Assembly: GCA_002189035.1 (NCBI GenBank)
Contig: NEEC01000008.1
Location: forward strand, 1 to 64,000
Source: Utricularia gibba
Taxonomy: Eukaryota > Streptophyta > Magnoliopsida > Lamiales > Lentibulariaceae
Length of the DNA: 64,000 nucleotides
Direction: 5' to 3'
The notes under the pieces are model-generated. The model was not told the DNA's origin. It ran no database searches and saw only the letters and a list, made by a program, of their open reading frames with translations. Both the position numbers and the translations under genes were made by a program. Shown here in pieces: positions 11,736-22,400 of this stretch; positions within the stretch are counted from its first letter, which is position 1; each line of letters starts with the position of its first letter.

Positions 11736-12929
11736 TGTTGCATGTTGTCTCCTACACAAATTTTAATTACAAAAATGTAAAACACAAATAAATATAGTAT
11801 GAGTGTCGATCTCAGAGAGTTGAGTATTGTGAAAAGTGTTTTGTACTAAAATTTTAAAAATTAACATGGGTTTGTAAAATGGGGTTTTAAAATACTAAAA
11901 TACGGAATATATTACAAGTAATAGACCTTAACTAAGGGAAGCAATTCCTAGGAAAGAAATTATTTTTTCTACTTTCTCTATCCTCGCCTTGTTTTTCATT
12001 AATTCCTTCCAAATAACTAGTTATAGGAGCATGGAATGATCTACTCTCCTTTACACTCCGATTGACAAGGAGGCATGGAAATAGCGTCATGTGGTTCCCT
12101 CATGGATGATTGAGAGGAAAAGAGGGTTGTCGTTGATTGCCCCCAAAACCGAATTCTGTGTGTGTTGTTGTGAATGGCGAATGACAGGTATGAAGTCAAT
12201 ACCCATCAATTCTTGGGGTATCCCATCAGAGACAATTCACTATGTCCCTCAAACCAATAGAGTTGGAGATGGTACTCTTCATCTTGCTTTTCATCAAAAT
12301 CCGCTAGGAGTGGCCTGCTAGTCATGCACCGTAACTAGGAGATGTTCTAGAAGGACTGCAATATGATGTGTGGCAATATGCGAAATCCAAAAGAAATTCA
12401 GTAAAGAACCAAGATTTCCGCTCAAGACATTGAAGAAAATTTCATCTATTCCTAGAAACTAAGAAAGTTTAACCATGAAGGCCATGAAAATAAGAAAATT
12501 TCGTCTCTTTCATGGAGCAAAAGAAACAAGTTCAAGTTCAAAAAGTAAAGTGAGAAAAAAAAAAGTCATATTCAAAGTGTTTCCTTTCTTTAATTCACTT
12601 CCATGTGCCTTTGCTTTTTCTGCTATCTTTTTATCATTCTTTCTATCTTGCATGTGTAGCCAACTTTCCCATTCATGCAAGTGTCCAATCATTACTGCAC
12701 ACTCTAACATGTCGTAAGTCATAGACCCTGACTAGTGTCAGTCTTCCGCCCACAATTGCTCTAAGTAGCGTGCAAGGCATAAGCCATAAAAAGTGTGAGT
12801 CTTCCACCCACAATAGATCTGAGTCATGTATAAGTAACAAAATATGAATGTTTTGTCTATTACAAGTCTCCTATCACACTTCAACATTGCTTTGGGCCAC
12901 TTTAGGATAAAACTATATGAAAAGCAACA
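11736..12929 (-). mobile_element. Left (3') LTR of Athila element C
   Basis: From 11736 (TGTTGCATG) the sequence aligns with the right LTR at 20495-20764 plus 22165-22336. Shared blocks include AAAACACAAATAA, GAGTTGAG, ACAAGTAATAGACCTTAACTAAGG, TTCCTTCCAAATAACTAG and GTTGGAGATGGT. The right limit is set tentatively at 12929, where GCAACA would complete a 6-bp terminal inverted repeat with TGTTGC. A purine block on minus near 13068-13079 could place the limit slightly further right. Confidence 0.6.
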
Positions 12930-13950
12930 CAAAAATATATACAAGTATAGTTATAATAATTTTCTAATAAAAATATAATAGTTATTTATAGAACTCCTAA
13001 TTGGGTGACTTAATTCTAAATTAAAATCTAGTAATACATAATTAATATATAGAAAATGATGCTTAATATATTCCTCCCACACTTAAATCATACTTGTCCT
13101 CAAGTATGAAAATCATAACAATCCACGAAAAGTCAAAACCTAAGTTATGATACATTACTGAGTCAACTTCATCCTACCGCAAGTATTTACTCCAATTTCT
13201 TTTCCTACCCTTTAATCAAATTAAGGCTGGCCACTCAAACACACATGCATCAGATAAAGACATAGACCAATAACTACTTAGTACATTAGTTTAATTAGGG
13301 TAAATAAAAATAATAGCATACACTATAGTGACTCGAGAGAGGTCCCCGATTTGAGGGAGATTGTTTGGATCACGAAACCTTTTGTGTGGTGGTTAACCAC
13401 GGTTTTGCCAAACAATCTTATCTTTCGCACACCTAATATTTTTTTTCTCTTTTTTTTTGGTCTAGTCACTATAAGAACATCAAAAATTTATTCACAAAAT
13501 GGTACATACAAGGAAAGGAAATAGATTCGTAGTCATGGTATGGTCTTTCCTAAAGCATGTAATTAGAGCTTGATATTTAGAAAGAAAAATAATTGAAGTA
13601 TTTTCCTAGCAGCAAGGAATTCATGAACTTAAACATGACCACTCTTAAAATCTTACCCTTAATAATGGAAACAAATATACTTGAAGAGCATAACGGGGAT
13701 TTTTCACAACAAAAAAAAGAAAAATGAAGCATGAAGTATGAAAAATAATTCAACAATCATTAACACATGAGTCCTAATGCCCACAAAATATTAAAATTGA
13801 AAAGAAACGTAAACTCCTTCCCCACACTTAAGTTTGAGGATGACCTCATTCTCAAGTCCAGCGGAGGTTTCCTTAGTCATGGGGCAGGCCGGAGCATAAA
13901 TTAGTAGCAATGAAAGTGTCTAGTTTCTTAGAGGGTACAAAAACTTGCTC
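12930..13950 (-). other. 3' untranslated region of Athila element C
   Basis: Non-coding. On the minus strand two CAAG...TTTAAGTGTGGG-type words occur (about 13818-13860 and 13068-13105), each a tract of the kind that precedes the 3' LTR in plant Athila/Tat elements. A strong inverted repeat lies at 13358-13418. Confidence 0.5.
13358..13418. repeat. Inverted repeat with internal palindrome
   Basis: AGATTGTTTGG (13358-13368) is the exact reverse complement of 13408-13418. Within the loop sits a perfect 12-base palindrome, GTGGTTAACCAC (13389-13400). The structure lies in the untranslated 3' part of element C. Confidence 0.85.
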
Positions 13951-14331
13951 CTAGAGGCTTTGAATGGCTAGACGGAGAGTATGCTTGGTTGGGCAAGATG
14001 GTGTAGTGCTCAGTGGGATGTCTTGTGGTGCACCATAGGGATTCACAATTGATGGAGGCATGGAGGTGATGGTACTCTTGATACCTGCTTGCACAAAGAT
14101 AGCCTTCCCCTCAACTTTCTTTAGGTAATTGCAAGGAAATAGGTAATCTAAGTCTAGATAACGAAAATGATTATTTGCCAGAGGGTTCTGCTTTTCTAGA
14201 TTAACGTTAAGGTGTTGGGCAGGATTGGTGATGAGAGAAGCAAGGGGAAGCACCCTCTCATTTTTGGCAGTGATGGAGTGTATTTGGGTAGCAATCCACC
14301 ATCCCATATTTATGGGAAGCTTCTTCATCAC
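13951..14331 (-). pseudogene. Env-position ORF of Athila C, C-terminal part
   Basis: The 126-residue frame (NMGWWIATQIHSITAKNERV, FRYLDLDYLFPCNYLKKVEG) follows the 14439-14921 frame on the minus strand, after a short break. It probably forms the second half of the same extra protein that Athila elements encode after integrase. The function of that protein is not established. No clear membrane anchor is visible in the fragment. Confidence 0.5.
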
Positions 14332-14438
14332 GTCTCATAGGAAAAACACAATGACTTTGACAATGATGCTAGTGCCTTGTCAAGTTGCATTATAACAACC
14401 TCCCAGATACTTGTTAAGAAATAAAAGAACAGGGGCCC

Positions 14439-14921
14439 TTAAGAAATAGGCCTTGAGTTTGCATACATGGAAGCATCGGCATTAAGCACATTGAAATGCT
14501 CAAGATAATCACAGTAAGCTTGGAGGTAGCAAGTAGTGGAAAAATCAGATTCAGAAATAAAGCCTGAAGCCACATCAAAATCATTGATAGACATGCAAAA
14601 ATGTTTACCACCAAGACGAAAAGAAATCAACTCCTCAACAATAGGGTTACCTACAACATCCTTAAACACAAACATAGTATAGAATTCAAACACAAGTTTG
14701 GGATAAACACACAAACTAATTTCAAAAAATCTACGCCATTCAGGAGAAGGATCAAATAAATGGTTAATATTAGCAAGCAAGTTTAAGTGCACCAAGGTAG
14801 GAGTATACAATTTGAAATCAAACAAAATTCTATGAGAAGTCAAAAGATTAAACATGAGTTGAGCATTTTTATCTGAAAATCTCACAGTATTATTCAGCTG
14901 AGTCGAAGCAAGAGATTCCAA
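14439..14921 (-). pseudogene. Env-position ORF (ATHILA ORF-1-like) of element C
   Basis: This 160-residue frame starts MESLASTQLNNTVRFSD and contains RRFFEISLCVYPKLVFEFY, VVGNPIVEELISFRLGGKHF and a DFDVASGF segment. The pattern (a P-x-L-x-x-E-F-x-x-x-F core then a short beta segment) resembles the plant 'ATHILA ORF-1' / retrotransposon ORF family encoded between pol and the 3' LTR. It lies downstream of integrase (15660-16260), the position of envelope-like genes. The frame is open but ends early and continues only after a break. Confidence 0.55.
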
Positions 14922-15659
14922 GGCTTGGTCTCGCCAGAATTTTGTATGACCACGCTGTGCTTTACCACTTTGTGTGGGCTTGGATGCTTCATCAACATCC
15001 TATTCGCCCAGTAGGAACTCTAAGCATGGCCCATCCATGATGATCTCTTCAAGGGCGTCTTCATCCTGCACTAGGGAAGGGGATGAATACAAAATCACAC
15101 CTTCTTTTTCTTTACCCTCTTCTTTACCAGGTTCCTCCAATATTGAGGGCTGTGGGCTCACTATTGTGGTGTGTGTTACAACGGTGAGGAAGGTAACGAT
15201 TGGATTTGAAAAGCTAAAAAGGAGATTGAGTGTGGAACGGTTAAAAGAGAAAGTCAGTGTGTGGGGTTGGTGGAATTACAGTAACCTGGTGTAATGGGCA
15301 CTAAAAATGAGGGAAAGTGGTGGATTAAAGTTGCCTCCCATGCAGCATCAATTTGTAGTCCTTGGCTAACTATAACTTGTTAATGAATCTCGACTAGCCA
15401 TAAGCAACACACAGTGTGTGGCTAGAAGTTCTCATAAAATGGCTTCAGTCAATGTCCATTGACCTTAATGCTTTTCTCTATCTCAAATGAACGAATAATA
15501 ATAACACTAGAAGAAAAAAAGTTCAAAGTAGTCTCAAACAAAAGAACTTTTTGACTAACTAAAAATATCTTCTATAGTGACTTACTATCATAGAAGCGTT
15601 TTACCTTTTCCTTGAGCAAAAGCTGGTTGATGTAGGCATTGAGGAGAATTTCCTTCAAC

Positions 15660-16260
15660 TCACTTAAGTCCAACAACCTGTTCTATCTAACTTTCTCACT
15701 AGCCATGTTGCATGACTTGATGACACAGTATGCCCTGTGATGAAGTTCAAAAGGAAGATGACATGTCTTACCATAGATCACGCAGTATGGAGACATCTCT
15801 ATAGAATTCTTGTAAGAAGTATGGTATGCCCATAGTGTATTATTGAGCCTTAAGCTCCAATCTCCCCTATTTGGGTTCATGGTCCACTCTGAGATCCTCT
15901 TCACTTCCCTATTTGAGGATATCTAGCTGTGGATAGGTGGTTGTTGACTCCATACTTGGCTAGGGCACTCTTGATGTCATGATTAACAAAATGGGTGCCA
16001 CAATCAGAGATAATAATTGTGGGATGTCCAAACCTGGGAATAACATAGTAGTCAAGAAGTGTCCCTCAGTTTTTGCATCATCTCTCTCACAAGCAATGGC
16101 TTCGAGCCATTTAAAAACATAATCTACAACAAGTAGAATATAGGGTTTTCCTTGAGTGAGGAGAAATGGTCTCATAAAGTCGAAGCCTCATACATCAAAG
16201 ATTTCACACATGATAATGGGTTGAAGGAGCATTTGATCCTTTTATACCAAATTTCCTCCT
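15660..16260 (-). pseudogene. Integrase remnant of Athila C
   Basis: On minus the order is: GKPYILLVVDYVFKWLEAIA (catalytic core with the first aspartate, V-D-Y), a degraded middle, then [20 protein letters not shown] and [19 protein letters not shown], the motif typical of Athila integrases. Stops and shifts separate the pieces (15683-15904, 15960-16175). An upstream zinc-binding H2C2 region can be followed to about 16400. Confidence 0.8.
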
Positions 16261-16627
16261 TGTTGATAATTTGAGCACGCCTTGCAATGAATGTAAGAAT
16301 CCTTCAATATTGTAGGCCAATAAAATCCAGCTTCCAAGACCTTTTTTACAGTGATTTTTGTGCCCAAGTATCCACTGCAAGGTAACTCATGACAATGGGT
16401 GAGAATGGAGTGCACTTCATCTTGAGAGATGCATTACCTAATAATTTGATCAACATCAGTTTTCCAAAGATATGGATTGTCCCAAATGAAATTTAGGTTG
16501 TCACTCTTATGTTTTTCCTTCTATTAGTGCTGAAAATCTATAGGAAATGGCATAGTCAATAAATAATTCATGATGTCAGCGTACCATGGTCTGTCATCAT
16601 TGATCATCGATAAGACTTGATTTTTCT

Positions 16628-17141
16628 TCAAAAGTGATCTAGCAGAAGTGATCTGCATCTAGATTCTTGCATCCTCTCTTGGGCATCATCAAGGTACTTG
16701 GACGCAAAGTGGATAATATGAGATTTCTCCTCCACCTTTTGTCCCAAAACCATACCTAGAGCTATATCACTTGCATCACACATTAATTCAAATGGTAGAC
16801 TCCAATTTGGGGCCTGGATAATGAGAGTTGAAACAAACTTTTCTTTCAAAATATCAAAATCAATTTTACATTTTCCATCGAAGTAAAACTCAACATCTTT
16901 ATGCAATAAAGCACACAAAAGAGATGCAATTTTTGAAAAATCCTAAATAAATCTATGATAAAATCCAACATGTCCAAGGAAAGAATGTACATCTCTTATA
17001 CAAGTGGGATAAGGTAATTTTCGGATTACCTCAATCTTGGCCTTTTCAACCTCAATGCTTTTATAGGAAACATGTCCTAAGATGATACATTATTCTATCA
17101 TGAAGTGATCTTTCTCATAGTTCAAAACAAGTTTAGTCTGA
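16628..17141 (-). pseudogene. RT C-terminus / RNase H remnant of Athila C
   Basis: On minus the stretch reads from the end of RT (LVLNYEKDHFM, then ILGH) through the connection to RNase H: FDILKEKFVSTLIIQAPNWS, LPFELMCDASDIALGMVLGQ, HIIHFASKYLDDAQE. The D-A-S motif is intact. The frame is broken by a few stops and shifts. The RT is interrupted at 17142 by an inserted LTR and resumes at 18145. Confidence 0.8.
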
Positions 17142-18144
17142 TGTTGCATCATATTTCAACTTATTTGAGTAAATTTCAATGTTTAGGATTATGTAAACTA
17201 GAATAGGGAAAATGCCAAAATGCTCTTTGATCAAGTTATTTTTTTAAAAAATGCAATTTGGGCCATTTTTTCTTGAGTCCAAGTGTAGGGTGGTTTTATT
17301 GTTCATCTAAGCCCATGAATGTGGAGCCCATTTACGTTGTGCCGCATTATCTAACCAAGTTGTTATGAGTACAAGGGTGAAACATGAATTTCATGTCTAA
17401 ATGCAGAGGAAGAATAAGGAAGGTTGGTGAAAAAAAAAATGCAAGAGGATCGCAACATATGCAACTAACTATGGCAGGCATGAGAGACTAAAGTGAATAA
17501 AGAATGGAAAAGATTTGATGTCTATATAATTCCTTTCTCTCCAAAATATTAGAGAAGCAATGAACCTACCAACCCAACAACCAGGGAATTCTTCTATTGC
17601 AAACAGATTTTTCTTGTCAAAGAGTGTTTTTCCGATTGGAGTCGAAGAGAAGACAAAGGAGAGGAGTTCTAGCATGACAATGGAACTAATCTTTGACCTG
17701 AAAACTACAGCTAAAACCTGAACCAAAGACAAGGAGGCTTGGAAATCTATAGTTTGAGAAGAAAAAGATAGGGAGAACACAGAATTGGAGAATCGAACAA
17801 ACATTTTACTTTTCTCGTAAATCTTATTTCTTACATCATATTTCATTTTCAATGTTCAAAGTGTTCGAATGCTTTCATAAGCTGATTTAGGTACTTCATT
17901 ATCTACTTTTACTTTAGGAACCAATAGAAGTATTTTATTGATTTTAGTTAGAGTAAAAACCCACTTCCAGGAAACCCCTCGTTTAGCCTACCATATGCAT
18001 CAAACCAACAACTAAAAACCGTTTGCTCTCCGTGGATTGACCTAGACTTACTACTACAACATTAATTTCTTACGAATGAAATGTGATTTCTTTGTTTAGT
18101 TTATAAATTACTTTTGATGGAGAAAACCTTTTAGACTTGCAACA
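17142..18144 (+). mobile_element. LTR of family D, copy 2, inserted in RT of Athila C (1003 bp)
   Basis: The piece begins TGTTGCATC and ends CTTGCAACA, giving 6-bp terminal inverted repeats and TG...CA ends. Its right part holds TTTGCTCTCCGTGGATTGACC, a common plant LTR word. It interrupts the RT coding sequence of element C: the K-R-Y-V-E-T segment is on one side and LVLNYEKDHFM on the other. The flanking five bases are TCTGA and TCTTT, a decayed target duplication at best. No internal region is present, so it is probably a solo LTR. Confidence 0.7.
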
Positions 18145-18690
18145 TCTTTTCCATCTTTCATAGTCTCAACATAACGCTTCAAAATCAATGACATATTAGC
18201 AAGGAATTCATGAAAACTATTCCCATAAACCATCAAGTCATTCATAAAAACCTCAATAATGTTTTCAACATATTCAGAAAAAATATTAATCTTGCAGCAT
18301 TGAAGTGTTGCTGGTGAATTGTATAATCAAAGTCTCATTTTTCACCAAGAAATAAGTACTTCAAATGATCAGGCAAAGTTTTCAACTCTAGTAATAAAGA
18401 ATGAATAATAGAAGGAATCAATTGTTTCTCGAGCATTTCCAAACTCAGAAATTCAATATCAGAAAATTCCGATTTTTCAGGCAAATACTCAAGATAACTT
18501 AAAAGTTCAGTGTTATAAAGTGAAATATTGTCAGAATTAAAATTTTTGATAATGCGCATCAACAAGGAATCTTGCTCATGGATCATTGCTAAGTGTTCTA
18601 CATCTGCATCAAATGTAGAAATTGAACAAATCTTGTTGATCTGATCCAAGTACTGCATGGTTTTATCCAGGATGAAGTCCAACACCTGTC
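18145..18690 (-). pseudogene. RT palm remnant of Athila C with internal deletion
   Basis: On minus, 18335-18685 gives a pre-RT linker ending LLLELKTLPDHLKYLFLGEK. It is followed directly by SPATLQCCKINIFSEYVEN and EVFMNDLMVYGNSFHEFLAN. The RT fingers and first palm motifs expected between these are missing, so a deletion of roughly 200 codons is inferred. The catalytic F-M-D-D reads F-M-N-D, a loss of one catalytic aspartate. Confidence 0.7.
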
Positions 18691-18879
18691 CATCAAACTA
18701 CAGAGAGATTGCGCTGGCTTAAACATAAATTTTGCTACCTACAGTAGACATAAAAGGTCGTCCCAAAATGATGGACTCTGAAATCATGAGATTTCCACTC
18801 TCCATGAGAATAAGTAAAAAGTCAGCAAAAAATCAAATCTTTAACATGAACAAACACATCATCAACTCTATCATTACAC

Positions 18880-19527
18880 TTAACATGTGATCTTAACAAC
18901 ACTAGCAAACTTAAGTTTACCTAGTTTAGATTTAAGGGAAAGATAAAGAGATCTAGGCATAACATTAACTGAAGCTCCAAAGTCACACATGGCAATTGAA
19001 ATTTTCATATCACCAATAGTCACAGGTATGGAAAAAAAATCAAGATCCTTACACCTTCTTGGAATTCTTCTTTCAATAATCACTGAAATATTCACCTTGA
19101 CCTGTTTCATTATCTCCATGACTACCTTCATTCCACGTTTATCCTTGCTTTTCCTTCGAAGTCTCATAGGAAAAGGAGGTGGAATAACTAAAGACTTAGG
19201 TTGATCAACTTTTTGCATCTCCCTCTCCTTCACTTCTTCAAGTGGCGTGGGCATAGCAATGTTATGGATTGGGGTACTATCTAGATTCTTACAAATAATC
19301 TCTTCATCCACTTTATCATCATTGTTCAAGACTTCTAATTCTTTTTCTTCGGACCTGTCTACCTTAGTCATGAACCCTGGGGAAGGGTCTAGAAGATCCT
19401 TCCTACTTCTCAATGATATTGCATTGATGTGCTCGGGGTTCTTCACTGGGTGAGTCCTCCTTGTACCTCCAATAGGTTCATAGCTTGCTCCAACTAGGTG
19501 ATTTGAGTTTGCATGCTGGTGATTCAT
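18880..19527 (-). pseudogene. Gag C-terminus and protease of Athila C
   Basis: This is a 215-residue open frame. It starts in the proline/charge-rich linker (NPEHINAISLRSRKDL, then IPPPFPMRLRRKSKDK) and runs into the protease region with FSIPVTIGDMKISIAMCDFG followed by ASVNVMP. Athila proteases read C-D-L-G-A-S-[IV]-N-x-M-P, so the catalytic aspartate is present with L changed to F. Part of the usual segment between linker and protease is missing. Gag lies upstream (19540-20130). Confidence 0.75.
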
Positions 19528-19539
19528 CCATCCATATCC

Positions 19540-20130
19540 TTTTGAGCAGCATGCATTTTGGTGGTGCTCTCAACAAAGGACTTCACCATTGACTCCAAGT
19601 TGTGATTTGTCTGATAAGGAGCAATAGGTTGCTCTAGAGCTCTAGTGATTTATAGAGGTTGAGTTGGAACAATGAGAGTTTTCTGAAAAATAGCAAATGG
19701 GTTCACTAGTGATGGCTCTTGACTAGGAGGCACTGGTTGTCTCAAGCGGAAACTAGGGTGGTCTCTTCTTGGCATTTGGTAGTTTCCATAGTTGTAGGTT
19801 CCTCATTCGTCCTAATAGAATGTGTTCACCTCTTCTATTGGTATCTCATGAAGTTGAGGTCCTGGATTATTTAGTGAGACTGAAGGAGAAGACCCAAAGC
19901 GTTACTTGGTTCTCCGTTGAACCTTTTGGGCACATGGATGCACAAGTCATGTGCAACTCTCTAAGATGGCAATTTGGGTCATCATTCTCTCTCCCAGAAA
20001 ACTTAGAAAGTGTCTGGAACAAATATGGGCATAGCTCAAAGCCCTCTTCCACATCAAGAATGATGCAAAGTAGTCAGTCAGCATGGTTTGTAGTGATTTT
20101 CTCTATAATCGTCCTTAGTGCTAGACCATG
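19540..20130 (-). pseudogene. Gag remnant of Athila C
   Basis: On minus, GFELCPYLFQTLSKFSGREN, DDPNCHLRELHMTCASM and NQVTLWVFSFSL correspond to the Athila Gag core (F-E-L-K..., D-P-x-x-H-L-x-x-F, L-x-x-F-P-F-S-L). Further down YNYGNYQMPRRDHPSFRLRQ matches the Gag tail. The segment after F-S-F-S-L is deleted, and stops interrupt it. Confidence 0.7.
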
Positions 20131-20469
20131 ATTGGTGATTTGTAGAACTAGAAAAATTTTAGAATGTTGTCGCTCATCTCCTGCGTGAACCATGAGGACT
20201 AAAGTGGGTGGTTGAGTTGCCATTTCTTCTCCAATAGTTGAACTGAAATTTAGTTCTTGTTGTTTCGCCAGAAAAGTGTGCTCAGTCTCTACATCTAAGG
20301 GACATAAGGCTTCTTGCTAAGATCTCAAGCTTTGGTGGCCCTTCGGTGGAGCTGAATGCATAAAAAGAGAAAAATACAGCATCAAAACGGAAACAAAAGA
20401 AGAAGAAGAAAGAAACAAAAAGAAAAGAAAATGAAAAACTATACACAATACCAATAAAAAAATACACAA

Positions 20470-20488
20470 CTCCCCGACAACAGTGCCA
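20470..20488 (-). other. Primer-binding site of Athila C
   Basis: On minus it reads TGGCACTGTTGTCGGGGAG, six bases after the LTR end. It differs little from the Athila primer site complementary to tRNA-Asp. It is followed by the leader with a long pyrimidine-rich run (purine-rich on plus, 20395-20440). Confidence 0.75.
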
Positions 20489-20494
20489 AAAATA

Positions 20495-20764
20495 TGTTGC
20501 ATGTCATTTCCTTAACAAATTTTAATTAAAAAAATATAAAACACAAATAAGCGTAGTACAATTGTTGCTCTCAAGGAGTTGAGTTTTGCGAATAGTGTTT
20601 TGTGCTTAACTTTTACAAGTTGACACGGATTTGTAAAAGAGGGTTTTCAAATACTGAAATACAGAATATACCACAAGTAATGGACCTTGACTAAGGAAAG
20701 CAGTTCATGGGAAAGAGATTATGTTTCCTCCTTAATCTATTCTTGTCTCGTTTTTCACTGATTC
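20495..20764 (-). mobile_element. Right (5') LTR of Athila C, inner part
   Basis: This part aligns with 11736-11995 of the left LTR, block for block, up to GTTTTTCA...ATTC. It is interrupted at 20765 by a solo LTR of another family and resumes at 22165. Confidence 0.75.
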
Positions 20765-20891
20765 TGATAGCACACAAATTTTCCTATTTTTATGATATGA
20801 AAATTATAAGTTTTTAATTATGTTTAGTTGTTTATTCTATAATTTTAAGTATTTTTGTATAATATAGTGAATATATTAACTTTGTGTGCAA

Positions 20892-20919
20892 ATGGGCTAA
20901 ATCCATTGATTTAGCCCAT
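20892..20919. repeat. 12-bp perfect stem-loop 1 in solo LTR
   Basis: ATGGGCTAAATC (20892-20903) pairs exactly with GATTTAGCCCAT (20908-20919) around the loop CATT. It starts 128 bases from the LTR start. The equivalent hairpin at 57394-57419 also starts 128 bases from its LTR start. Confidence 0.9.
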
Positions 20920-21299
20920 CTTGTGTACTAACGTATTTTGAGTCTAGTAGCAACTCCCAAAAATTAGGGGAGACAACATGGATTTCGTGCAAGCATTAGT
21001 TTGCAAAAGAAAAGACACCATAAAAAAAGGAGTAATGAGTACACTGTCGTTGCGGTAGTCTGCAAGTCAGGGACAAGAGCAACAGAGATGTTAGAGATCG
21101 TATTGGCCTTGGAAAATGAGAGAGGAGAAATAATTTTGGAGAAGATAGAATCGCAAGAGAGTAGAGAGAGGGAGAACTTAAGTAGTGACACACTGAGAGG
21201 CTCCTCCAACACCACGAACACCATTCAGAAGAGGAGAAGGAGGAGATTCTTGCAAAGAAGACTCCCGTCCTCAAGAGCGTTGTCAAGACCCAGTCGGCA

Positions 21300-21325
21300 C
21301 TATTGTTCTACAGTGTGAACAATAG
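21300..21325. repeat. 9-bp perfect stem-loop 2 in solo LTR
   Basis: CTATTGTTC (21300-21308) pairs exactly with GAACAATAG (21317-21325) around an eight-base loop. The counterpart at 57005-57032 has CTACTGTTC/GAACAGTAG with the same loop length, so one base pair is exchanged as a pair. Confidence 0.85.
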
Positions 21326-22164
21326 CAAACGGAAAACAGAACACTTTGTTTACTTAGTTTGCTGAAACTTTACTTTCGCTAGCTGTTTGTTTGACAATGT
21401 TGGGAATATTTTCTTCAGTTTGTGACTATGAAATCTTGCTTTGTTTTCCATGCATGAGTAGCTAAACCTTAGGGATGCCTTAAGGTATAGAATGATGATG
21501 TGGGACTAGGGTTAATAAGGCAATTGATCTTTATTTATTAGTTATTGTTTCTATCATTTCATGGGTAGACCTAAGGGAGGGAACAGTAGCTTTATAATCC
21601 AAATGTTTGATTTAAATGTAGACCAACAAATCAAGGTGGGAGCAATAGGTATTAGTCTAGGGTAGAACTAGTAGAATCGAGTAAATCTAGCTCTATATAT
21701 TTTACATGTAAGTAGACCTAATTGCAATATTGGTAATGATATTGGGCACTAGCTTAGCCGAAGATATGATGAATGAACTTGGTAGACTTAGTTTGTTTGG
21801 AGTTGTGAGTATAGGAACATGGTGAATTAAATTAGGTATCTTAGTACCACATCACCTGCATTACCTTAAGGCATCTTAATATTACCTTATATTTAGAATC
21901 AGCAATTGTTATTTTTTGTCCTGCAACTTGACCTTACTTCACAAGTTTTTCTGTTACTGTTAGTTCGAACTTAAACTAAAACTGAAACCATTCTGTGATC
22001 CTACATAGACTAGAACACATAGCAAGCATTCGCTCCTTGTGATTGACACCGAAAACCACGATGCATGTTTTTTGAACATATATTTTGTGAACATTAGGGT
22101 TTATAAATTTATTTAGTACCAAATTTGATTTTATTGCAATGATATTCACATTCCCCGTTTATCA

Positions 22165-22336
22165 TATTCCTTCCAAATAGCTAGTCACAGGAAAGGAATA
22201 GCCTACTCTACTTTACACTCTAATAACTCAATTACTGGGGTATCCTGATCAAAGATAATTCGCTATCTCTTTCGAACTAATAGGGTTGGAGATGGTGTTC
22301 TTCACCTTGCTCTTCATTAAAATCCATGAGAGGATA
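22165..22336 (-). mobile_element. Right (5') LTR of Athila C, outer part (truncated)
   Basis: The C LTR resumes with TATTCCTTCCAAATAGCTAG and is recognisable to about 22336 (GTTGGAGATGGTGTTCTTCA, matching 12264-12283). Beyond that no match to the left LTR is seen, so the LTR is truncated where the Harbinger-type DNA begins. Confidence 0.65.
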
Positions 22337-22400
22337 CACAGTGTCCGCAAGTATGGCATTCACGTCAAATATTAACAACTTTCGTGGTGGGGCTGTGTTA

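Larger units (their letters stand above)
20765..22164 (+). mobile_element. Solo LTR of the hairpin Athila family (1400 bp)
   Basis: It starts TGATAGCACACAAATTTTCC and ends CCCCGTTTATCA. The length agrees with the 1401-bp solo LTR at 56146-57546, and the two align in opposite orientation. Removing it restores the continuity of the C LTR (compare 11985-12040). Flanking bases are GATTC and TATTC, a 5-bp duplication with one change. It carries two perfect stem-loops, at 20892-20919 and 21300-21325. A 105-residue frame at 21001 is a by-product. Confidence 0.85.

Noticed and set aside
11456-11785. 109-residue minus frame rich in F and S
   Set aside because: It reads through the purine-rich leader run and decayed primer site of Athila C. 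Low-complexity by-product; the same occurs at 20282-20502.
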